Shown one piece after another: positions 1-5,906 of a stretch of DNA of 8,129 bases. Made by a program: the position numbers and the translations under genes. The notes below the pieces were generated by a model. The model did not search any database. It worked only from the letters and a program-made list of their open reading frames with translations, and was not told where the DNA came from. Origin of the DNA: Dehalococcoidia bacterium CG2_30_46_19. GTDB lineage: Bacteria > Chloroflexota > Dehalococcoidia > GIF9 > AB-539-J10. How positions within the stretch are numbered: the first letter of the stretch is position 1; each line of letters begins with the position of its first letter. Location of the stretch: the NCBI GenBank assembly GCA_001872925.1, contig MNYD01000040.1:1-8129 (forward strand). Direction: 5' to 3'.

Positions 1-2464
1 ACCCCAGACCAACATCCCTGAGAGTTTCCAGCTTCCGCTTAACCTGGGGGAAGTGGTCGAAAAATTCCAGAGCTTCATCCACAGTCATCTCCAGAATTTC
101 AGCAATGTTCTTCCCCTTAAATTTAATCTCCAGTGCCTCACGATTATATCGTTTCCCTTTGCATACTTCACAGGGGACGGAGACATTGGGAAGAAACTGC
201 ATCTCGATTTGAACATAACCTGCTCCCTGACAGGCTTCACACCTCCCCCCTCTAACGTTAAACGAAAAACGTCCTGCCGGATAGCCACGCATCCTTGCTT
301 CAGGAACAGAGGCAAAGAGTTCGCGAAGGGGGGTAAATGTCCCGGTATAGGTGGCGGGATTGCTTCGCGGTGTGCGACCTATCGGTGACTGGTCAATGTT
401 AATCACCTTATCAATATGCTCAATGCCGATAATGCCCTCGCACTTACCTGGTCTGTCTTTAGCACGGTAAAACAACTGTGCCAGCTTTTTGTATAACACC
501 TCATCAATAAGAGTGCTCTTACCGCTTCCCGAAACGCCGGTGATGCAAACAAACTTGCCCAGAGGAATGTGGACATCGATGCTCTTCAAGTTATTCTCTC
601 TAGCTCCCTTAATCACCAGTTCCTTCCCTGAACCGGGACGCCGGCACTGAGGCATGGGGATTTCCTTCACCCCACTTAAATATTGCCCTGTTATCGATTG
701 GGGACAGCTCATAATATCGCTAATCTGCCCTGTAGCCACGATTTCCCCTCCCTGCTTCCCCGCACCAGGCCCCATATCAATGATGTGGTCGGCAGCCCTC
801 ATCACCGCCTCATCATGTTCCACAATAATCACAGTATTGCCTAAATCCCTGAGATACTTTAGCGTTGTTATTAACCGGGAGCCGTCGGCAGGATGCAGCC
901 CCACTGTGGGCTCATCGCAGATGTAGAGAACACCGATTAATCCACTGCCAATCTGGGTAGCCAGGCGAATTCTTTGCGCCTCACCGCCACTCAGGGTTGA
1001 TGAAGCTCTGTCCAGGGTTAAATAGCCTAAACCGATATCAATGAGGAAATTCAAACGAGCATGGAGCTCCTTGATGATCTGGCGGGCTATGGTAAGCTCA
1101 CGAGGGGTAATCTCGTCCGCAAGTCTGTCTACCCATTCTAGAGCCTGGGTAACAAACATAGCGGTAACATCCATGATGTTGTCCCCCATGATGGTGACTG
1201 CTAAAGATTCCGGCTTAAGTCTCTTTCCATGGCATACTGGACAGGGAGTGGACGACATGTACCTCTCAATAGCCGCTTTAACGCTATCGGATCCAGTCTC
1301 TTTATAACGACGCTCCAGATGAGGTATAACGCCTTCAAATTCAGTGTAATAATGTCGGAAGTGACCGTAATGGTCTTCATAAACTGCGGGAACAGTTTCG
1401 CCGCCATCACCATAAAGTATCAGGTGGAGCTGAGCTTCGGTTAAATTCTTAACCGGCGTATCCATAGAAAAGCCATGGCGGTGAGCTAGAGCTTCAAGTA
1501 TGCTGCCATACCAGGTGCTCATCTGCCCATTCCGACTCCACGGCTGGATAGCACCTTCCGCCAAGCTTAGCTCTTTATCAGGAATAACAAAGCCAGGGTC
1601 GATTTCCAGGTTACAGCCCAGTCCAGTGCAGGCAGGACAGGCACCATGGGGACTATTGAAGCTGAAGGTCCGTGGGGCAATTTCCCCCAGGCTGACGTTG
1701 CAATAAGGACAGGCAAAATGCTCCGAGAAAAGCCGCTCCTCTCCATCGATAATGGAGATTAGCACTATACCTGAGCCCAGCTTTAGCGCTGTCTCAACGG
1801 AATCGGCCAGACGACTGGCATTCTCCGTTCCACCTACCTGCAATCGGTCAACCACTACTTCAATGGAATGATTTTTATATTTATCAAGCTGGAATTCCTC
1901 GGAAAGGTCATGAATTTCGCCATCGACCCTGACACGGACAAAGCCCGCTTTCTGCAAATCCCGGAATATTCCCTGATGCTCGCCCTTACGGTCCCTGACC
2001 AGCGGGGCAAGTATCATAATTCGGCTGCCCTCGGGTATTTTGTTTACCGAATCTACAATTTGCTGCACCGTCTGACGAGAAATCTCTCGCCCACATTGGG
2101 GACAGTGAGGATGCCCGATGCGGGCAAAGAGAAGTCTCAAATAATCATAGATTTCAGTAATGGTGCCCACAATGGAACGTGGATTGTGCGGCGGTCCTTT
2201 TTGGTCAATGGAGATGGCCGGACTAAGCCCTTCAATATAATCCACATCAGGCTTCTCCATCTGCCCCAGAAACTGTCGGGCATAGGTGGAAAGGGACTCC
2301 ACATAGCGGCGTTGCCCCTCAGCATATATGGTGTCAAAAGCCAGCGAGCTCTTGCCGCTTCCTGAAACACCGGTGATGACCACCAGCTTATTCCTGGGAA
2401 TGACGACGTCTATATTCTTAAGATTGTGCTCCCTGGCACCTTTGATAAATATGGCATCTGGCAT
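1..2464 (-). CDS. uvrA: UvrABC excinuclease subunit A (UvrA), 3' end cut by window edge
   Basis: UvrA is the damage-recognition ATPase of nucleotide excision repair; it loads UvrB onto damaged DNA in the cytoplasm. The minus frame is open from 2464 to the left edge, giving 821 residues of a family usually near 940. Visible in order: first Walker A GVSGSGKS (32-39); the QFLGQMEKPDVDYIEGLSP stretch of the first ATPase half (65-82); zinc cysteine pairs 121/124 and 408/411; a zinc module with C252/C255 and C276/C279; first ABC signature LSGGEAQ (491-497); Walker B ending in D517-E518; second Walker A (643-650); and the C-terminal zinc finger C742/C745, C765/C768. The second ABC signature and Walker B should lie beyond the edge. 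The start at 2464 gives MPDAIFIKGAREHNLKNI, which fits the family N-terminus, but no Shine-Dalgarno sequence precedes it. The gene follows hppA by 56 bp on the same strand. Divergent residues at 90-98 and 517-527 are discussed in the findings. Confidence 0.97.
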   Translation of the reverse strand, partial: MPDAIFIKGAREHNLKNIDVVIPRNKLVVITGVSGSGKSSLAFDTIYAEGQRRYVESLSTYARQFLGQMEKPDVDYIEGLSPAISIDQKGPPHNPRSIVGTITEIYDYLRLLFARIGHPHCPQCGREISRQTVQQIVDSVNKIPEGSRIMILAPLVRDRKGEHQGIFRDLQKAGFVRVRVDGEIHDLSEEFQLDKYKNHSIEVVVDRLQVGGTENASRLADSVETALKLGSGIVLISIIDGEERLFSEHFACPYCNVSLGEIAPRTFSFNSPHGACPACTGLGCNLEIDPGFVIPDKELSLAEGAIQPWSRNGQMSTWYGSILEALAHRHGFSMDTPVKNLTEAQLHLILYGDGGETVPAVYEDHYGHFRHYYTEFEGVIPHLERRYKETGSDSVKAAIERYMSSTPCPVCHGKRLKPESLAVTIMGDNIMDVTAMFVTQALEWVDRLADEITPRELTIARQIIKELHARLNFLIDIGLGYLTLDRASSTLSGGEAQRIRLATQIGSGLIGVLYICDEPTVGLHPADGSRLITTLKYLRDLGNTVIIVEHDEAVMRAADHIIDMGPGAGKQGGEIVATGQISDIMSCPQSITGQYLSGVKEIPMPQCRRPGSGKELVIKGARENNLKSIDVHIPLGKFVCITGVSGSGKSTLIDEVLYKKLAQLFYRAKDRPGKCEGIIGIEHIDKVINIDQSPIGRTPRSNPATYTGTFTPLRELFASVPEARMRGYPAGRFSFNVRGGRCEACQGAGYVQIEMQFLPNVSVPCEVCKGKRYNREALEIKFKGKNIAEILEMTVDEALEFFDHFPQVKRKLETLRDVGLG

Positions 2465-2488
2465 GATGCTTTATTTTAGCACCATGCC
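2460..2488 (-). promoter_or_regulatory. Hairpin enclosing the uvrA start codon
   Basis: On the minus-strand RNA the arms GGCAUGGUGC and GCAUCAUGCC form a 10-bp stem (9 Watson-Crick pairs and one G-U) around a 9-nt A/U loop, UAAAAUAAA. The uvrA AUG at 2464-2462 lies in the 3' arm. No T-run follows on either strand, so it is not a typical intrinsic terminator. It could limit uvrA initiation, or be a DNA operator dyad. The structure is read directly; any role is inferred. Confidence 0.45.
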
Positions 2489-2520
2489 AGACTTCTTAAA
2501 AAGTTTGCTATAGTCTAATC

Positions 2521-4725
2521 CTAAATAATCCACAGGGGGCAAAGCACCAGTGTTACCGTAGCTATAAGCTTAGCTACAATATGTAATGAAGGTCCCACGG
2601 TGTCTTTAAGAGGGTCACCAACAGTGTCACCAACGACACCAGCAGCGTGTATCGGTGAACCTTTAAGGATGACATTCCCTGCTTCATCCTTGAGTTGCCC
2701 ATCCTCGATATACTTCTTGGCATTATCCCAGGCACCGCCACCGTTATTCATAAAGGAAGCCATAAGAATAGCAGAGAAAGTACCTACCATAAGGAAGGCA
2801 CCTACTGCCATAGGAGCATTGTAACCTGGTATGAATCTAAAGGCGACTCCAATAACTATGGGGAGAAGCACGGGAAGCAATCCAGGGGCAACCATTCCCT
2901 TTAATGCTGCCTTTGTAGTAATGTCAACTGCCCTGGCATAATTGGGTCTTGAGGTTCCCGCCATGATGCCAGGGTCAGCTTTGATTTGACGACGCACTTC
3001 CTCAATAATCCCACTTGCTGCCTTTCCTACTGCCCTAAGCCCCCAGGAGCTGAAAAGAAAGACCATCATGATGGCCAGAATAGCGCCAATAAGAACCTCA
3101 GGGAAAACAAGGTCTACACTGAACGGCACTCCCGTCTCGCCTTGAAAGAGCAGTACCCTGTCAAAGTAAGCTTGAAAGAGAAGGAACCCAGCCAGCCCTG
3201 CCGATACCATGGCATATCCCTTGGTTAGAGCTTTGGTGGTATTGCCGGTAGCATCAAGATGGTCGGTAACTCGCCTTATCTCGCCACCAGCGTGAGTGAA
3301 CTCGTTGATTCCGTTGGCATTGTCAGTTATCGGACCAAAGGTATCTTCAGCCAGAATGAAGGGACAGGTCATCAGCATACCCATGGTAGCTACTGCAGTG
3401 CCGTAAGCGCCGCCTACCCACCAGGGAAGGTTTAACCCTGATTGTGTGCCAAACCAATATGTGACCCCAAGAGCAACAGAGATAATGAGCGCCGTAGGCA
3501 TGATAGTTTCAAACCCTACGGATATGCCGGTAACAATGGTGGTTGCTGGACCAGTGCGGCAGGCTTCCGCAATACTTCTTGTCGGGTTATATCTGGATTC
3601 AGTGTAATACTGAGTAACATAGACTACAATTACGCTAGTTACTATGCCAACAAGACCAGCCCCCATAAGCCACAGCCATCCTGGGCACATAGAGCTGAAC
3701 ATCACTTTGCAGATAGCAAACATCGTCACGGCACAGAGAGCCAGGGCGATAAAATAGCCACGGTTGAGAGCAGTCATAGGGTCCTCTTTTTCGCTGCGGC
3801 TGTGCACGCCTAAAATGCCGAACATGCTGGCAACAATACCGCAGCCACGAATGATGAGCGGGAAGAGCACCCAGCCCACAGCGACAAGCGGAGCAATCCC
3901 CGCCTTTATGGAGATGACATACAAAGCCACACCTATTATCATAGCGCCGATGTTTTCTGCTGCTGTGGATTCAAAGAGGTCGGCACCACGACCAGCGCAA
4001 TCACCAACATTATCACCGACCAGGTCAGCAATTACCGCGGCATTGCGGGGGTCATCTTCAGGAATCCCTGCCTCAACTTTACCGGCAAGGTCAGCGCCCA
4101 TATCAGCAGCCTTGGTGTAGATACCACCGCCGAGCTGGGCGAAAAGGGCGACCATACTGGCACCAAAACCAAAACCAACAATAATGTGAGGAGCAATTTC
4201 AGGATGAGTAGCTCCTCCAAAGGCAAAAAATATTGCTGTTACTCCGAGCAAGCTCAAGGCAACGATGAGAAAGCCAGAAACTGCTCCACCGCGCAGCGCT
4301 ATCCTTATAGCCGCATTTAAGCCATGATGAGAGGCAGCAGCACAGCGAACATTTGACTTGACCGCAATCCACATGCCCACAATTCCAGAAACGCAGGAGC
4401 AAATACCGCCGACGAGGAAGGCAACCCCCGTCCTCCACCCCAAGCCAAAGGCCGTTACCCCAAGATACTCTAGCTCTGCAGGGCTACTCAGCTTGCCAAG
4501 CAGAACGCCAATTAGCGCTGCTACCACAACAGCAGTTATGCCGATGGTAGAATATTGGCGTCTGATGAAGGCCCAGGCACCCTCCGTAATCATGGCATTG
4601 ACATCCTTCATCGCTGCTGTTCCCGAATCAGCGCGCAGGATATACCTTATTAAGAGTAAGGCAAAAATAATGCCTATACCCCCACCTATCACCACCAGCC
4701 AGAAAATTCCCGGAATTTGTGACAT
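2521..4725 (-). CDS. hppA: Membrane-bound proton-translocating pyrophosphatase, K+-independent type
   Basis: This integral membrane enzyme hydrolyses PPi to phosphate and pumps protons out of the cytoplasm. The 734-residue product is a little longer than many bacterial members. It starts with a hydrophobic helix (about 4-28) and continues with many membrane segments, consistent with the 16-helix family. The PPi/Mg2+ site is intact: D208-x7-K216-x-E218, then IPEDDPRN (221-228), ADLVGDNVGDCAGRGADLF (233-251), and near the C-terminus GGGAWDNAKKYIE and GDTVGDPLKDTVGPSLH. The motif GNTTKALTKG has Lys498 where K+-dependent enzymes have Ala, and the LVGDNVGDCA wording resembles type II (K+-independent) enzymes. 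Together these favour an H+ pump not needing K+. The start at 4725 has GGAGG five bases upstream; the adjacent ATG at 4728 leaves only two bases, and the in-frame ATG at 4764 lies upstream of the RBS. The gene is divergent from the MaoC/ligase operon and upstream of uvrA. Confidence 0.96.
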   Translation of the reverse strand: MSQIPGIFWLVVIGGGIGIIFALLLIRYILRADSGTAAMKDVNAMITEGAWAFIRRQYSTIGITAVVVAALIGVLLGKLSSPAELEYLGVTAFGLGWRTGVAFLVGGICSCVSGIVGMWIAVKSNVRCAAASHHGLNAAIRIALRGGAVSGFLIVALSLLGVTAIFFAFGGATHPEIAPHIIVGFGFGASMVALFAQLGGGIYTKAADMGADLAGKVEAGIPEDDPRNAAVIADLVGDNVGDCAGRGADLFESTAAENIGAMIIGVALYVISIKAGIAPLVAVGWVLFPLIIRGCGIVASMFGILGVHSRSEKEDPMTALNRGYFIALALCAVTMFAICKVMFSSMCPGWLWLMGAGLVGIVTSVIVVYVTQYYTESRYNPTRSIAEACRTGPATTIVTGISVGFETIMPTALIISVALGVTYWFGTQSGLNLPWWVGGAYGTAVATMGMLMTCPFILAEDTFGPITDNANGINEFTHAGGEIRRVTDHLDATGNTTKALTKGYAMVSAGLAGFLLFQAYFDRVLLFQGETGVPFSVDLVFPEVLIGAILAIMMVFLFSSWGLRAVGKAASGIIEEVRRQIKADPGIMAGTSRPNYARAVDITTKAALKGMVAPGLLPVLLPIVIGVAFRFIPGYNAPMAVGAFLMVGTFSAILMASFMNNGGGAWDNAKKYIEDGQLKDEAGNVILKGSPIHAAGVVGDTVGDPLKDTVGPSLHIVAKLIATVTLVLCPLWII

Positions 4726-4730
4726 CATAA

Positions 4731-4735
4731 CCTCC
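4731..4735 (-). promoter_or_regulatory. hppA ribosome binding site that decides the start
   Basis: GGAGG on the minus strand lies 5 nt before the ATG at 4725 and 2 nt before the tandem ATG at 4728. It therefore favours the second ATG (MSQIPG...) and excludes the longer reading that begins at 4764, upstream of the RBS. Confidence 0.8.
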
Positions 4736-4750
4736 GTTCTACATAAGCAT

Positions 4751-4793
4751 AAAAATAAGGGCACTCACTCTAAATGTAAGTGCCCATACTTAC
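4751..4793 (-). terminator. Attenuator-like element in the hppA leader: terminator hairpin plus competing hairpin
   Basis: In the minus-strand transcript, GGGCACU-UAC (4785-4776) pairs with GUG-AGUGCCC (4768-4759). This makes a 10-bp stem (one U-G) with a 7-nt loop, directly followed by UUAUUUUU (4758-4751), the layout of an intrinsic terminator. It lies 26 nt upstream of the hppA start and after the predicted promoter, so it would act inside the leader. Just upstream, GUAAGU (4793-4788) can pair perfectly with ACUUAC (4781-4776), which is part of the terminator's 5' arm, so the two folds exclude each other. No known riboswitch is recognised. The sequence is clear; attenuation is inferred. 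A simple leftover terminator is the main alternative. Confidence 0.45.
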
Positions 4794-4803
4794 GTCTCTC
4801 GCT

Positions 4804-4816
4804 GGTTAAAATAACC
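4804..4816. promoter_or_regulatory. Small dyad GGTTA-AAA-TAACC, possible operator
   Basis: A perfect 5-bp inverted repeat with a 3-bp A-rich centre lies about 12-24 bp downstream of the predicted hppA transcription start. This is a plausible repressor site, but it is short and A/T-rich enough to arise by chance. Confidence 0.25.
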
Positions 4817-4834
4817 CATGTCAAAGATGCCAGT

Positions 4835-4861
4835 TTAATATAAAAGCGTCTTTTCTGTCAA
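4835..4861 (-). promoter_or_regulatory. Predicted sigma-70 promoter of hppA
   Basis: The minus strand carries a perfect -35 hexamer TTGACA (4861-4856) followed after 15 bp by TATTAA (4840-4835). TATATT (4842-4837) overlaps it at 13-bp spacing. The spacing is shorter than the ideal 17 bp. The start would fall near 4828, giving a leader of about 100 nt that contains the attenuator-like element. Confidence 0.5.
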
Positions 4862-4946
4862 CGCAATGTACTGAGAAATTGTTTATTAACTCCCAAATTT
4901 TCCCCGGCAGTATTCAGGCTCAGAGAGGACTTCACCCTTCACCAGG

Positions 4947-4975
4947 TTGAGATTGCCCGAAAAATGCAATAACAT
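4947..4975 (+). promoter_or_regulatory. Predicted sigma-70 promoter of the MaoC-like/acyl-CoA ligase operon
   Basis: TTGAGA (4947-4952, 5 of 6 to consensus) and TAACAT (4970-4975, 4 of 6) are separated by exactly 17 bp. This puts transcription start near 4982 and leaves a 5' UTR of about 32 nt. An inverted repeat ATTGC (4952-4956)/GCAAT (4966-4970) fills the spacer and overlaps both hexamers, as an operator might. It is divergent from the hppA promoter, with -35 elements about 85 bp apart. Confidence 0.45.
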
Positions 4976-5013
4976 TCGTAACAAGCTACAATATGAGAAA
5001 CGAAGGAGATACA

Positions 5014-5892
5014 ATGGAGGTCTCTTCAAAGTTCGTCGGGGCTAGATTAAAAGACTATAAAACTGAGATAACCTGGCGTGACACCATGAATTATGCCGCC
5101 GCTATCGGTGATAATAATCCCTGTTATCTGGATGATGAGCGCACAGAGGGGGTCATTGCGCCTCCAATGTTTAGTGTGGCGGTGACATGGCCAATATCTG
5201 AGAGATTCTGGGATTACATCGAAGTCCAGAATTTTCCCAAAGAGATTATATTCGCCCTGGTACATTATACGGAGCACCTGAAATTTTATCGCCCGATAGC
5301 ACCAGGAGATGAGCTAAGCATAAAGGGCAAGATTGCCGCCATCCTGCCTCATAAGGCGGGTACTCACATTGTTACCCGCTTTGATGCCTTCGATAAGGAA
5401 GGCAAACCTGTTTTCATAGAGCATATTGGAGGTATGCTGCGAGGAGTCGAGTGTACCGACGAGGGCAGAGGCGAAGAAGCTCTTCCAGGAGTTCCCAGAC
5501 ATACCGGAGATAATGTCCCCATCTGGGAATCGGTTATCCCGATAGAACCCCTTGCCTCATTTATATATGATGGCTGTACCAGGATTATTTTCCCAATACA
5601 CACCTCTGTTAAGTTTGCTCATCAAGTAGGGCTTCCCGGAAGAATTTTACAGGGCACAGCCACGCTTGCCTATGCTGCGCGTGAGCTTATCGACAGGGAA
5701 GCTGGTGGAAACCCGTTTACACTGAAATGCTTGTATTGCCGATTTAGCAGCATGGTCTTGCCCGGGACAGATATAAAGGTGCAACTTATCAAAAAGGACG
5801 ACAATAGTGGCGGCACAGACCTGTTCTTTGTTGTTCTGAACGCTGAGGGGAAGAAGGCTATAAGCGATGGCTATGCAAGGCTGGAAAAATAA
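5014..5892 (+). CDS. MaoC-like double hot-dog protein (acyl-CoA hydratase/dehydratase fold), atypical active site
   Basis: This 292-residue protein appears to hold two hot-dog domains: an N-terminal FAS1/MaoC_dehydrat_N-like half (about 5-150, with YAAAIGDNNPCYLDDE at 28-42 and FYRPIAPGDEL at 91-101) and a C-terminal MaoC half (about 175-290, with IHTSVKFAHQVGLPGRILQG at 195-214). Such proteins usually add water to 2-enoyl-CoA or remove it from (R)-3-hydroxyacyl-CoA. The usual D-x4-H pair is not complete in either half: the N-half has D33 but Tyr38 in place of His, and the C-half has His196 but Ile191 at the Asp position and Ser198 where Asp often follows. Activity is therefore uncertain; binding or a variant reaction is possible. 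The start at 5014 has AAGGAG with a 5-nt spacer; the ATG at 4993 has no RBS. It is the first gene of an operon, 14 bp before the acyl-CoA ligase, which supports a role on an acyl-CoA. Confidence 0.85.
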   Translation: MEVSSKFVGARLKDYKTEITWRDTMNYAAAIGDNNPCYLDDERTEGVIAPPMFSVAVTWPISERFWDYIEVQNFPKEIIFALVHYTEHLKFYRPIAPGDELSIKGKIAAILPHKAGTHIVTRFDAFDKEGKPVFIEHIGGMLRGVECTDEGRGEEALPGVPRHTGDNVPIWESVIPIEPLASFIYDGCTRIIFPIHTSVKFAHQVGLPGRILQGTATLAYAARELIDREAGGNPFTLKCLYCRFSSMVLPGTDIKVQLIKKDDNSGGTDLFFVVLNAEGKKAISDGYARLEK

Positions 5893-5894
5893 AA

Positions 5895-5901
5895 AAGGAG
5901 G
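5895..5901 (+). promoter_or_regulatory. Strong ribosome binding site of the acyl-CoA ligase gene
   Basis: AAGGAGG sits in the 14-bp gap after the upstream stop codon, with a 5-nt spacer to the ATG at 5907. It fixes that start and supports cotranscription, with independent initiation, of the two genes. Confidence 0.8.
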
Positions 5902-5906
5902 ATAGT

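Noticed and set aside
1868..2365. A plus-strand open frame of 165 codons
   Set aside because: It lies wholly antisense to uvrA, whose frame is continuous with all expected motifs. It has no family resemblance and no RBS, so it is a shadow of uvrA codon usage.
3442..4226. Several 64-123 codon frames on both strands inside hppA
   Set aside because: They overlap the conserved pyrophosphatase core in other frames and encode low-complexity, unrecognisable proteins.
4726..4764. Upstream in-frame start for hppA at 4764 (or at 4728)
   Set aside because: The GGAGG RBS at 4735-4731 lies inside the longer reading and is correctly spaced only for the ATG at 4725. The extra residues would also translate through the U-rich tract.
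4358..4843. A plus-strand frame of 161 codons running from hppA into the control region
   Set aside because: Most of it is antisense to the hppA N-terminus, it has no RBS, and its end overlaps the hppA leader and promoter elements.
4993..5013. Upstream in-frame ATG at 4993 for the MaoC-like gene
   Set aside because: No Shine-Dalgarno sequence precedes it, whereas AAGGAG is ideally placed for the ATG at 5014.
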